This document shows positions 16,000 through 24,775 of a stretch of DNA of 64,000 nt, in pieces (positions within the stretch are counted from its first letter, which is position 1; each line of letters opens with the position of its first letter). The DNA is from Paucihalobacter sp036825875 (GTDB lineage: Bacteria; Bacteroidota; Bacteroidia; Flavobacteriales; Flavobacteriaceae): contig NZ_DAISXK010000001.1 of the NCBI RefSeq assembly GCF_036825875.1, positions 150,884 to 214,883 on the forward strand, written 5' to 3'. The translations under genes and the position numbers were made by a program. A model generated the notes under the pieces. That model worked only from the letters and a program-made list of their open reading frames with translations, did not search any database and had not been told where the DNA came from.

Positions 16000-18461
16000 A
16001 GCTGCGCGGTTAATCGTAAATTAAAAACCCTTGGTGTTAGGAAATTTGGAATAGCGAATTGTGCCTTGCTGTTTACGTCGCGAACCCAAGTATTGGTAAT
16101 AGAGTTTTGATTGTTGAAGATGTTATAAATTTCAAATCCTATCGATAGGGCCTTAAAATGGCGTTTCCAATTGCTGTATTCTCTTTCAGCGTTTACCATA
16201 TCGTATAAAAATCCAGCATCCGCACGACGGTAATCTCTTAATCTAAATTGATAATCATAAGGATCGGCATAACTTGGCGATCCACCTGGTACACCAGTGT
16301 TGTAAACCAAATTGAGGTACATCTTTAAATCTGGCATATTAGGCACATAATCCTGAAACAAAACGCCAAACTTTAAACGCTGGTCCGTGGGTCGTGAAAT
16401 AAATCCGCGGTCGTCTATATTTTCTTCTGTTTTTAAATACCCAACACTAAACCAAGACTCTGTTCCAGGCACAAACTCGCCATTAAGTCGCATATCTAAA
16501 CCATAGGCATAAGCTTCGGCATTGTTGCGAGCGCGGTATCTTATTCGTACGTTTTCTAAGGTGTAAGGATTTACATCGGTGAGTCCTTTGTAATAGGCTT
16601 CAGCCACCAGTTTAAAGGGTCTGTCCCACATTTGAAAACTGTGCTCACTTCCCAATACCACATGAAAAGACTGTTGTGCTTTCACTTCTGGTCGCACAAT
16701 TCCAGATGAATCTCGTAATTCTCGATAAAATGGTGGTTGGTAATACAAGCCGCCTGCCACTCTAAACAAAATATCTTTATTCCAGTTGGGTTTGATGGCG
16801 AATTGCGCTCTCGGACTAAATACTGTTTGGGTATTCGATTCGAGTCCGTCGCCGTTAACCGTCCAATTATGCGCTCTTACACCTGCGTTGTAGAACACCT
16901 CATGATCGCCGATATATCCGCGTTTACTCCATTGTACCGAAGCTTGTATACGGTCTATTTGAACAAAATTTATGGCACGTATATTTTGAAAGGCAACCAA
17001 AGGCCCAGAAAATGGTTCGTATGGTTGGTTATTGGGGATATTGAAATTTGGTGGACGAATCGAAAACCCAGCCGAATCTATAACTTCCCATTCTACCAAT
17101 CGGTCTCTAAAATCTTCATGGGTGTATTTTAAGGACCATTCTACGGTTGAGCTTTCGTCAATTTTATAGTCACCATTATGTTGAATGGTGGTGATTAAGG
17201 CATCCAAATCATTGCGCGCATGGGTGAGTTGCGAACCAATACCTTCGCTAAATTCTACTTCACCTAAATTTTCGTCGCCTATATTAGTATTAACTTCGCC
17301 TAATCGGTAGCGCGCTAGAATATCAAAATATTCTTGTTCTGTTGTATGGTAGGTTGAAGCAATAAGTTTGAGCGTTAAATCATCATTTACGAAGTAATTG
17401 GCTTTTAATGCGCCAAATAATGTTTGGTACTGCGATTTTTCTTGACCGTCATAAAACACCAATAAGGCAATAGGATTTTGTAGGGTTCCAAAATTGGTTT
17501 GTCGATTAGATGGTTCAAAATTGTATTGATTTAAAGAGGCATTTCCAAGAAAATCTAAATGAAATTTATCACTAAAGCGATAGGTCATAAAGGCTTGCGC
17601 ATCCATAAAAACAGGTTCAACAGCACCTTCCGTTTCTAGTGAACCTAACAATAAACTGTTATCGCGATACCGAATACCTGTAATTGCTGAAAATTTTGAG
17701 TCCTTCGAAATGGTTTCAACAGCGATGCTTCCACCGAGCAAACTTAAATCAGCGCGAACACCGAAGTCCACCGGTGTGCGGTAGGTAATATCTAAAACAG
17801 AAGAAATTTTATCGCCGTATTTAGCTTGAAATCCACCCGCCGAAAAATCGACATTTTGAACCAAATCCGTATTTACAAAACTCAATCCTTCTTGGTTTCC
17901 AGAACGGATTAAAAAGGGTCGGTATACTTCAATTTCATTCACATACACCAAATTCTCATCAAAATTTCCGCCTCTTACAGAGTATTGCGTACTCAATTCA
18001 TTCGAAATATTAACACCGGGCAATGTTTTCAAAATGTTTTCTACACCCGGTTGCGCTCCTTTTATAGTTCGTAGTACTTCGGGTGAAATACTGGTAACTC
18101 CTTCAACATTTTTTCTGGTATTACCTTTTAAAATAACGGTTTCAATTTGTTGAACATTGACCAGCATCACTGGATTAAATTCGAAATCTTGCCCGTTTTT
18201 AAGGTTAACTGTGATTTCTATAATTTTATGTGAAATGTGCTTAAAAGTTAGCTTGATATCCTGATTTGAGGGAATTTTTAACAGGTAAAACCCATTAATG
18301 TTAGTGGTTGTACCATCGCTGGAACCGGATTGAATGCTAACCTCCGAAATTGGATTTTGAAATTCATCTAAAACAACACCTTTAACTGTTGCAGTTTGAG
18401 AAATAAGCATTGTTGGAAATAACAAAACTAAAAGAAAAAGCGTCGTAAAATATGGTTTCAA
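15996..18461 (-). CDS. TonB-dependent receptor with carboxypeptidase-regulatory-like N-domain
   Basis: An outer-membrane receptor of about 821 residues. After the signal peptide (YFTTLFLLVLLFPTMLISQ) come a CarboxypepD_reg-like beta domain (GVVLDEFQNPISEVSIQ), a plug domain (LKTLPGVNISNELSTQYSVRGG and AGGFQAKYGDKISSV) and a 22-strand-type barrel. It imports an unknown substrate using the TonB motor. I place the start at a TTG at 18461, eight or so bases after the upstream stop, because it gives a normal signal peptide; ATG codons at 18521 and 18533 would overlap the upstream gene by 47-59 bases and add an atypical charged leader. No SusD partner is adjacent. Confidence 0.85.
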   Translation of the reverse strand: MKPYFTTLFLLVLLFPTMLISQTATVKGVVLDEFQNPISEVSIQSGSSDGTTTNINGFYLLKIPSNQDIKLTFKHISHKIIEITVNLKNGQDFEFNPVMLVNVQQIETVILKGNTRKNVEGVTSISPEVLRTIKGAQPGVENILKTLPGVNISNELSTQYSVRGGNFDENLVYVNEIEVYRPFLIRSGNQEGLSFVNTDLVQNVDFSAGGFQAKYGDKISSVLDITYRTPVDFGVRADLSLLGGSIAVETISKDSKFSAITGIRYRDNSLLLGSLETEGAVEPVFMDAQAFMTYRFSDKFHLDFLGNASLNQYNFEPSNRQTNFGTLQNPIALLVFYDGQEKSQYQTLFGALKANYFVNDDLTLKLIASTYHTTEQEYFDILARYRLGEVNTNIGDENLGEVEFSEGIGSQLTHARNDLDALITTIQHNGDYKIDESSTVEWSLKYTHEDFRDRLVEWEVIDSAGFSIRPPNFNIPNNQPYEPFSGPLVAFQNIRAINFVQIDRIQASVQWSKRGYIGDHEVFYNAGVRAHNWTVNGDGLESNTQTVFSPRAQFAIKPNWNKDILFRVAGGLYYQPPFYRELRDSSGIVRPEVKAQQSFHVVLGSEHSFQMWDRPFKLVAEAYYKGLTDVNPYTLENVRIRYRARNNAEAYAYGLDMRLNGEFVPGTESWFSVGYLKTEENIDDRGFISRPTDQRLKFGVLFQDYVPNMPDLKMYLNLVYNTGVPGGSPSYADPYDYQFRLRDYRRADAGFLYDMVNAEREYSNWKRHFKALSIGFEIYNIFNNQNSITNTWVRDVNSKAQFAIPNFLTPRVFNLRLTAQL

Positions 18462-18474
18462 GCGGCTATAAAAT

Positions 18475-20163
18475 TTACTTTCTAAAAAACGTCGCTTCAA
18501 ATGTAGTATTATTTCCAACATTATCGGTAACAATAATTTTCAATTCGTTTCTAGTATCAGTAACGACATTATCATTAAAATCGTGCGTGAGTACGCCAGT
18601 TTTGTAATCGTATTCCATTAAAATAAACTTATCGTTTACAGTAGCACGGTAACTACCGATTCCAGAAAGATCGTCGCTAATTTTCACTTTTAAGTAGCGA
18701 TAGTTGCTTAACCATTTACCATTTTGAAAATTCACTGGTGTAACGCTTGGTGCTTTTTCATCAGCTTTCAAAATAAATTGTCCCAGTGTTTTGGTGTAGG
18801 CTGTTAGAAGGTCTCCTTTTTTAATAGTAGGAATATAATTGATGTATTTTCTGTATCCAGTTATTTTACCTACAAATAACTTGTTTTTATCGCCGTCTTG
18901 ATATTGGCTTATATCATAGTTAATTCCAATGTTTTTCTGCAAGGGTATGACATCTTGATGCAAATGAAGTGTATCTCCACTCACTCTAAAATCTAAATTT
19001 ACATCATCGTAGAATGTATTGTCGGGAATGTAAACAGAAACATGTTGGTCTTCCAAGGTAGTTGCATCATTGGCGTAAATAAAATGATGGTAAGGTCGAG
19101 CGATTATTTTTTGTAGCTTTTCTTCTGGTTTATCACCCTTGACCTTGACCGATACGGTTGAGGTGTTTCCATGAAAATCACTCACAACAATCTTATAAAT
19201 ATTGTTGATGCTGTCTTCAACCTTTAAATAGCCGTTATCTATAACATCTTTATACATACTTAAAGGATTGTTAGGCTCAACAAATAGTTTTTTCACAAAA
19301 GAGCGATTTGTTTTATAAAACTCATAATCAACAAGTCGATTTAGATGTGAGGTTTCATCAAAGCTAAATCGCTTAAAATCAATTTCAAAATTTTTAATAC
19401 CGTTAACAGTCGTTGTAATATTACTAACCCCATTTTTGTTGGCTGCTAAATCTTGCTGATCGTAGGTAGTAACCCCAAATCCAATATAACCGTAAGCAGT
19501 AAGCGGTTCAACTTCAAAGTTAGCGTTACCTCTTGGGATAAGACGCAATTCAGTACGTTCATTTTTACCATTAATAAAACTGTTAGCATCTTTCGGATAA
19601 GCATAGAACTTTTGAATTGTTGGAGGCTTAGTGTCTTTAACATCAATACCAAACAACAATGGGTTGATAGGGCGTTCTAAATTGTCGCGAATTTCAAAAT
19701 GCAGATGCGGACCACCAGAGCTACCAGTATTTCCAGAAAAGGCAATAATATCTCCTTGGCTAACGATTAGTTCATCAGCTTGTGGGAATAATTCAATTTC
19801 ATAAGTGCCACGCTCATATTGTATATTTTTAAGGTAGGTTTCTAATTTGGGTTCTAATTTTTGTAAATGTGCATAAACGCTTACATAACCATTAGGGTGT
19901 GTAATATATAAAGCTTTTCCATAGCCGTAGTGTGCAATTTTAATTCTACTCACATAACCATCGGCGACGGCATAGACTTTCATGCCTTCTACCTGTTGTG
20001 TTTTTATATCGAGTCCGGAATGAAAATGGTTGTTACGCAATTCACCAAAAGTACCCGACAAAACAGTAGTAATATCTAAAGGATTGATAAAATAATCCTG
20101 CGGATACCGTGACTGACCCAATGCTAATTGTATTGGTATGAGTAAGATGAAGTAATATTTCAT
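18475..20163 (-). CDS. M23 family metallopeptidase
   Basis: A 562-residue exported peptidase with a signal peptide ending at LALGQ. The LytM domain is at about residues 40-165, with the zinc ligands in NNHFHSGLD (H48, D52) and GGPHLHFEIRD, as in cell-wall endopeptidases and their regulators. The long C-terminal part is beta-sandwich-like (Ig-like pieces, TDNVGN motif) and lacks a sorting domain. It probably acts on peptidoglycan crosslinks in the periplasm. It lies directly upstream of the TonB receptor and the two are likely co-transcribed. All metal ligands look present, so it should be active. Confidence 0.88.
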   Translation of the reverse strand: MKYYFILLIPIQLALGQSRYPQDYFINPLDITTVLSGTFGELRNNHFHSGLDIKTQQVEGMKVYAVADGYVSRIKIAHYGYGKALYITHPNGYVSVYAHLQKLEPKLETYLKNIQYERGTYEIELFPQADELIVSQGDIIAFSGNTGSSGGPHLHFEIRDNLERPINPLLFGIDVKDTKPPTIQKFYAYPKDANSFINGKNERTELRLIPRGNANFEVEPLTAYGYIGFGVTTYDQQDLAANKNGVSNITTTVNGIKNFEIDFKRFSFDETSHLNRLVDYEFYKTNRSFVKKLFVEPNNPLSMYKDVIDNGYLKVEDSINNIYKIVVSDFHGNTSTVSVKVKGDKPEEKLQKIIARPYHHFIYANDATTLEDQHVSVYIPDNTFYDDVNLDFRVSGDTLHLHQDVIPLQKNIGINYDISQYQDGDKNKLFVGKITGYRKYINYIPTIKKGDLLTAYTKTLGQFILKADEKAPSVTPVNFQNGKWLSNYRYLKVKISDDLSGIGSYRATVNDKFILMEYDYKTGVLTHDFNDNVVTDTRNELKIIVTDNVGNNTTFEATFFRK

Positions 20164-20284
20164 GATGAGGGATTTAACAGCTAAATTATTAATTTAGTTG
20201 GTATTAACCATACAATAGCTAAACAATTTATTAATAAACACTTAACAATCTTTATGCCGTTTCTTAAAATTTTTTGTAAAACAA

Positions 20285-20315
20285 TTGTTATATATCAATA
20301 CTAATATTAACTTTG
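20285..20315 (+). promoter_or_regulatory. Promoter of the coiled-coil/zapA operon
   Basis: TTG (20285-20287), a 20-base spacer and TAACTTTG (20308-20315), matching both elements of the Bacteroidota consensus. The ATG is at 20340. Confidence 0.65.
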
Positions 20316-20339
20316 TTAACGAAGTATTGAATTTTATAA

Positions 20340-20630
20340 ATGAGTAAAATTGAAGATATTGTTGATTCGTTAGAGAATAAAATCAGTAAGATTTTACACC
20401 GACAGGAGGTTTTAAAGCAAACTAATGTCAAGTTATCTGAAGAATTAGAACAATGCCAACAAAAAGTATTATTACAACAAGAACAATTAAACTCTTGGGT
20501 TCAAAAATACGAATCACTCAAAGTTGCAAATTCAATGCTTGGCAGTGATGATAATAAACGAGAAACTAAGCTCAAAATAAATACGCTAATTAGAGAAATT
20601 GACGATTGTATTGCGCAATTGTCAGAATAA
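20340..20630 (+). CDS. Coiled-coil protein upstream of ZapA (ZapB-like by position)
   Basis: A 96-residue protein that is almost entirely heptad-like coiled coil (ENKISKILHRQEVLKQTN onward), followed by a short C-terminal helix. It has no signal or membrane segment. It lies six bases before zapA under a shared promoter. Its size and coiled-coil nature recall ZapB, the partner that links ZapA to division-site structures, but sequence similarity to ZapB is not evident and the link is an inference from position. Confidence 0.75.
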   Translation: MSKIEDIVDSLENKISKILHRQEVLKQTNVKLSEELEQCQQKVLLQQEQLNSWVQKYESLKVANSMLGSDDNKRETKLKINTLIREIDDCIAQLSE

Positions 20631-20636
20631 CAAACG

Positions 20637-20930
20637 ATGCCAGAGCCATTAAAAATTAAGCTTTCAGTTGCCAATAGAGTGTATCCGCTTACTATTGACC
20701 CAAGCCAAGAAGAAGGTTTAAGAATTGCGGCAAAGAAAATTGAAACTATGATTAGCCAATTTGAGCAAAACTACTCAGTGCGCGACAAGCAAGATGTTTT
20801 AGCCATGTGCGCTTTACAATTTGCAGCACAAGTAGAACAAAAAACAATAGATAAAGCATATGTTAATGGAGAAGTTGAAAATAAGCTGGTTGCTTTAAAT
20901 GATTTGCTTCAAGAACATTTAAGCTCGTAA
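20637..20930 (+). CDS. zapA: Cell division protein ZapA
   Basis: A 97-residue protein with the ZapA layout: an N-terminal beta strand pair (KIKLSVANRVYPLTID), EEGLRIAAKKIETMI, the central region with KQDVLAMCALQFAAQ, and a C-terminal helix. ZapA binds FtsZ and bundles filaments at the division ring. It is co-transcribed with the coiled-coil gene upstream and is followed by the 6S-like RNA and RNase Y, a gene order I know from many flavobacteria. Confidence 0.9.
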   Translation: MPEPLKIKLSVANRVYPLTIDPSQEEGLRIAAKKIETMISQFEQNYSVRDKQDVLAMCALQFAAQVEQKTIDKAYVNGEVENKLVALNDLLQEHLSS

Positions 20931-20944
20931 ACGTTCTTTAAAAT

Positions 20945-21127
20945 ACAAAGGTTACTGCCTACATTAGTTATTATTTTTTTGATAAACTCAACGTTAATTC
21001 TTTAAAAAGGGTGAGTTTAAGTTGTGAAAGCGTGCTGCCACGAGCAGATTTTTAAGCAGCTTGTTAGCCCTAAACTTGTTTTTAAGGAGTTTATACAGAA
21101 TCCAAAGCTGATGTAGGTTTTTTTTTA
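20945..21127 (+). ncRNA. ssrS: 6S RNA of the flavobacterial type (6S-Flavo/ssrS), boundaries approximate
   Basis: The 217-base gap between zapA and rny has no ORF but is highly structured. A closing stem pairs 20958-20964 (CCTACAT) with 21111-21117 (ATGTAGG), followed by a T-run at 21118-21126 that would act as terminator. An inner stem pairs 20982-20989 (ATAAACTC) with 21087-21094. The centre holds small hairpins (CTGC at 21035-21038 with GCAG at 21044-21047). A long rod with an internal bubble is the 6S form, which binds RNA polymerase as a promoter mimic, and this locus is where 6S-Flavo RNAs are found. Ends are estimated. Confidence 0.72.
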
Positions 21128-21147
21128 CGATTAATTTAAATATAAAC

Positions 21148-22725
21148 ATGGACATTAATACAATACTAATCATAGTTGCAACCCTTGTGGCTGGTTTGGT
21201 AATCGGTTATCTTATAGCCAAATCACTCGAAAAAGCAAGTGCATCTAAGTTGATAGAATCAGCAAAATCGGAAGCAGATGTAATTTTAAAACAAGCCGCC
21301 GCTGAAGGTGAAAGCCTGAAAAAGGATAAAATCCTACAGGCCAAAGAAAAATTTATAGAATTAAAAGCTGCGCACGAAGAAGTCATTTTATCACGTGATA
21401 AAAAAATGGCAGAGGCCGAAAAACGCACCCGCGACAAAGAATCTCAGGTGTCTGGCGAGTTGGCCAAAAGTAAAAAGATAAATCAAGATTTAGAAGACAA
21501 GATAAAGGACTACGATTTCAGACTTGAATTCTTAGAAAAGAAAAAAGTAGAAATTGAAAAAGCACAGAAAAGTCAAATAAAGCAACTTGAAGTGATTTCA
21601 GGTCTATCAGCTGAAGATGCCAAACAACAACTCATCGAGTCATTAAAAGGCGAAGCAAAATCCGATGCCATGGCCTACGTTCAAGACACCATTGAAGAAG
21701 CCAAACTCACCGCGCAACAAGAAGCTAAAAAAATCATCATCAATACCATTCAGCGTATTGGTACTGAGGAAGCGATAGACAATTGTGTGTCGGTTTTCAA
21801 TATTGAATCAGATGATGTTAAAGGTAGAATCATCGGTCGCGAAGGTAGAAACATCCGCGCTATTGAAGCTGCCACTGGAGTAGAAATTATTGTGGACGAC
21901 ACACCCGAAGCCATTATTTTATCTTGCTTTGACTCGGTTAGACGTGAAGTAGCAAGATTGTCCTTACATAAATTGGTAACTGATGGTCGTATCCATCCGG
22001 CGCGAATTGAAGAAATCGTTCAGAAAACTCAAAAGCAAATTGAACAGGAAATTATAGAAGTTGGTAAACGTACTGTCATCGATTTGGGAATTCATGGTCT
22101 ACATCCTGAATTGATCAAGTTAGTAGGGCGTATGAAATACCGTTCATCGTACGGACAAAATCTATTACAACACTCGCGTGAAGTAGCAAAACTCTGTGGC
22201 GTAATGGCAGCAGAATTAGGGTTAAATACCAAACTAGCCAAACGCGCCGGATTGTTGCATGATATTGGTAAAGTGCCAGATTCTGAAGCCGACATGGAAA
22301 CACCGCATGCCATTTTAGGAATGCAGTGGGCTGAAAAATATGGCGAAAAACCAGAAGTGTGTAACGCCATTGGCGCTCACCACGACGAAGTAGAAATGAC
22401 TACTTTGCTGTCACCAATCATTCAAGTTTGTGATGCTATTTCAGGTGCTCGACCTGGTGCAAGACGTCAAGTATTGGATTCATACATTCAACGTTTAAAA
22501 GATTTAGAAGATGTAGCCTTTGGTTTTAACGGTGTTAAAAAAGCCTATGCTATTCAAGCAGGTAGAGAATTGCGAGTAATAGTAGAAAGCGAAAAAGTTT
22601 CCGACGAAGTAGCCGCCAAACTATCGTTTGAAATCTCTCAAAAAATACAAACGGACATGACCTACCCAGGTCAGGTTAAAGTAACCGTAATTAGAGAAAC
22701 CAGAGCCGTCAACATAGCTAAGTAA
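21148..22725 (+). CDS. rny: Ribonuclease Y
   Basis: A 525-residue membrane-anchored endoribonuclease that starts mRNA decay. It has one N-terminal transmembrane helix (residues about 4-24), a long coiled coil to about residue 190, a KH domain (VKGRIIGREGRNIRAIE) and an HD domain with H371-D372 in LLHDIGKV plus AIGAHHDE. It is full length. It follows the 6S-like RNA; because that RNA ends in a T-run about 20 bases upstream, rny may rely on read-through or its own promoter. A terminator follows at 22749. Confidence 0.96.
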   Translation: MDINTILIIVATLVAGLVIGYLIAKSLEKASASKLIESAKSEADVILKQAAAEGESLKKDKILQAKEKFIELKAAHEEVILSRDKKMAEAEKRTRDKESQVSGELAKSKKINQDLEDKIKDYDFRLEFLEKKKVEIEKAQKSQIKQLEVISGLSAEDAKQQLIESLKGEAKSDAMAYVQDTIEEAKLTAQQEAKKIIINTIQRIGTEEAIDNCVSVFNIESDDVKGRIIGREGRNIRAIEAATGVEIIVDDTPEAIILSCFDSVRREVARLSLHKLVTDGRIHPARIEEIVQKTQKQIEQEIIEVGKRTVIDLGIHGLHPELIKLVGRMKYRSSYGQNLLQHSREVAKLCGVMAAELGLNTKLAKRAGLLHDIGKVPDSEADMETPHAILGMQWAEKYGEKPEVCNAIGAHHDEVEMTTLLSPIIQVCDAISGARPGARRQVLDSYIQRLKDLEDVAFGFNGVKKAYAIQAGRELRVIVESEKVSDEVAAKLSFEISQKIQTDMTYPGQVKVTVIRETRAVNIAK

Positions 22726-22748
22726 TCTCAAAAAAACATATATAATTA

Positions 22749-22773
22749 AGCTGCCAATAGGTGGCTTTTTTTT
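22749..22773 (+). terminator. Rho-independent terminator of rny
   Basis: A 7-base-pair stem (22749-22755 with 22760-22766, two G-T pairs) with AATA loop and seven or more T. Confidence 0.8.
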
Positions 22774-22814
22774 GTTAAGATTTCCTTAATCTACTTATAA
22801 AATCAAGCATTCCT

Positions 22815-22844
22815 TTGGCTAGGCATATATAATCTGTACTTTTG
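22815..22844 (+). promoter_or_regulatory. Promoter of the FKBP isomerase gene
   Basis: TTG at 22815-22817, a 19-base spacer and TACTTTTG at 22837-22844: an exact match to both Bacteroidota promoter elements. The leader to the ATG is about 45 bases. Confidence 0.75.
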
Positions 22845-22893
22845 CAATAATTTACAGCACAATGCTATGAGTTGAAATTTTAAAATCAAATTT

Positions 22894-23325
22894 ATGAGCC
22901 AAGTAAAAGAAAACAACACTGTAAAAGTACATTACACAGGGAAAATAACAGCCAACGGTCAGGTGTTTGACAGTTCCTTAGAACGCGAACCTTTAGAGTT
23001 CACCTTAGGTCAGGGTCAGTTAATTCCTGGTTTTGAAAACGGCGTTGTTAACATGAAACTAAACGAAAAGAAAACCATTAATATCCCGAAAGAAGAAGCT
23101 TACGGAGAAGTTCGTGAGGAGCTTTTTCAAGAAGTGAACAAGGAGGAATTACCTCAAGATATGGAGCCAGAAGTTGGTATGGGTTTGGTGTCTCGTGGTC
23201 CCGACGGCCGTGAGCATCAACTGCGTGTTGCCGAAGTTAAAGAAGCTAGCATCATTGTAGATGCCAACCATCCCTTGGCTGGTCAAGATTTAACTTTCGA
23301 AATTGAAGTTTTAGAAATTAAATAA
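22894..23325 (+). CDS. FKBP-type peptidyl-prolyl isomerase, SlyD-like
   Basis: A 143-residue prolyl isomerase/chaperone. The FKBP start VKVHYTGKITANGQVFDSS is followed by FTLGQGQLIPGFE and NIPKEEAYGE, then an inserted flap of about 65 residues (residues 75-125) typical of SlyD, before the closing LTFEIEVLEIK strand. It lacks the histidine-rich tail of E. coli SlyD, so nickel handling is not indicated. No signal peptide, so cytoplasmic. Monocistronic. Confidence 0.92.
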   Translation: MSQVKENNTVKVHYTGKITANGQVFDSSLEREPLEFTLGQGQLIPGFENGVVNMKLNEKKTINIPKEEAYGEVREELFQEVNKEELPQDMEPEVGMGLVSRGPDGREHQLRVAEVKEASIIVDANHPLAGQDLTFEIEVLEIK

Positions 23326-23377
23326 TTCTCAGCTACCGCGCGATTCTATCGCATAGTTTTTATATTTAAATTATTAT

Positions 23378-23410
23378 AAAGGTAATGTTCTATTTGGGCG
23401 TTACCTTTTG
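23378..23410 (+). terminator. Possible terminator of the FKBP gene
   Basis: An 8-base-pair stem AAAGGTAA/TTACCTTT with a 15-base loop, about 50 bases after the stop. The T-tract is short, so the call is tentative. Confidence 0.4.
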
Positions 23411-23450
23411 CTATTTATATAGGTTGCATAACATGAAAACTTATGTTAAG

Positions 23451-23526
23451 GCAAAAGGTCGGGCTTTCCGCACTCGCGTCCCTCTTGCATCGGGAGCGCT
23501 CAAACAGTGCTGCAATCCCTAACGCA
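23451..23526. repeat. GC-rich intergenic element next to xerD, possibly dispersed
   Basis: A GC-rich block inside an otherwise AT-rich 313-base gap. It begins near GGTCGGGCTTTCCGC and ends near ATCCCTAACGC, with small internal complementary pieces, and contains no ORF, promoter or tRNA fold. I recall blocks with the same ends in intergenic DNA of other flavobacteria, which would make it a dispersed element; I cannot verify that here. The 10-mer CGATTCTATC occurs on both sides (23341-23350 and 23587-23596). Confidence 0.45.
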
Positions 23527-23638
23527 AATTAAATTCCATGCCGATAACTATTGGGACCAAATCCCAAAAAATAATCTCCTACCATACGATTCTATCACGT
23601 GGTGTGAAAATCTAACTGCAATTCACATTTCAAAAAAT

Positions 23639-24556
23639 TTAACGAGACCGTCGCGGATGAAATTTCGTCAACACCTCTTTTAAATGACTGCGATCTATGT
23701 GCATGTAAATTTCGGTGGTGGTGATACTTTCATGACCTAGCATCATTTGTATGGCACGCAAATCGGCACCGTTTTCTAATAAATGAGTAGCAAAGGAATG
23801 TCTGAAGGTGTGCGGCGAAATGGTCTTGTTTAAATTGATGTCTTCAGCTAGATTTCTAATAATGGTAAAAATCATAGCACGCGTTAGTTGTTTCCCACGG
23901 TTATTTAAAAACAAGGTATCCTGAAAACCTGGTTGAATATTGATATGCGTTCTAACTTCATTAATATAGGTGTTGACGAGTTGTTGTGTTGAAGCACTGA
24001 TTGGTACAAAGCGTTGTTTGTTACCTTTTCCAGTAACCTTTATAAAACCTTCTTCAAAAAACAAATCTGACAATTTTAAAGTAGTCAATTCGCTTACGCG
24101 AAGGCCACAGCTGTAAAGGGTTTCTAAAATGACCTTATCGCGTTCGCCAATTCTCACACCGTTATACTCGCGCGATAAATCGATGGCGGCGATTAGATGA
24201 TCTATATCTTTTAAGCTTAACGTATCGGGTAATTTTCGGCCCAATCTAGGAGATTCTATTTGATCAACCGGATTGTCCTTACGGTAACCTTCAAAAACCA
24301 AATAGTTAAAAAAACTTCGGATACCCGAAATCAGTCTTGCTTGCGATCTGGCATTGATAGATTTTGAGGTGTCGTAAATAAAATCGGTTAAAGTTTGTTG
24401 GCTAATATTAGTTGGTGAAGCCTTTGGTTCGTAATTACTTATAAACAACATGAGTTTTTGGATGTCAAAAGCATAATTATCTATAGAATGTTGAGAGAGA
24501 CCACGTTCTATTTTTAAATAATTCTTAAAATCTTGTAGGGTATTTTGCCAATTCAT
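23639..24556 (-). CDS. xerD: Tyrosine recombinase XerD-type
   Basis: A 305-residue integrase-family recombinase. The N-terminal SAM-like core-binding domain (residues 1-100, LQDFKNYLKIERGLSQHSI) precedes the catalytic domain with arginine in SCGLRVSELTTL, lysine in VTGKGNKQRF, HTFRHSFATH (H and R), GHESI and the nucleophile tyrosine in TEIYMH. It resolves chromosome dimers at dif with a XerC partner, which is not in this window. No mobile-element context is present, so this is the housekeeping enzyme and not a phage integrase. Confidence 0.92.
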   Translation of the reverse strand: MNWQNTLQDFKNYLKIERGLSQHSIDNYAFDIQKLMLFISNYEPKASPTNISQQTLTDFIYDTSKSINARSQARLISGIRSFFNYLVFEGYRKDNPVDQIESPRLGRKLPDTLSLKDIDHLIAAIDLSREYNGVRIGERDKVILETLYSCGLRVSELTTLKLSDLFFEEGFIKVTGKGNKQRFVPISASTQQLVNTYINEVRTHINIQPGFQDTLFLNNRGKQLTRAMIFTIIRNLAEDINLNKTISPHTFRHSFATHLLENGADLRAIQMMLGHESITTTEIYMHIDRSHLKEVLTKFHPRRSR

Positions 24557-24775
24557 GGTTTAAAAATACGATAATAACTTAATTTTAGGGCTTAAATTCA
24601 CACTTAAACGTTAGGAATGCACTAAATAAATGTTAATAACTTTAATTATAAAACATTCAAATATAAATAATTACATTTTTATGTTAATAAAAATGTTAAC
24701 AACGCGCAGCAAATATTACTAAAATCACCAAAATTTTAGTTAGTTTGTGGTAATCAATTTTAAAACTTAAAGATT

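Noticed and set aside
16737..17132. Open frame of 131 codons on the plus strand inside the TonB receptor gene
   Set aside because: It is antisense to a clear receptor gene, has no family resemblance or signal, and arises from codon bias of the real frame.
23451..23526. GC-rich block considered as a tRNA or tmRNA piece
   Set aside because: No cloverleaf, no T-loop GTTCRA and no acceptor-stem pairing could be drawn.
23639..24556. XerD-like gene as an integrase of a mobile element
   Set aside because: No attachment-site duplication, excisionase or cargo genes; the neighbours are core genes and the protein has normal XerD length.
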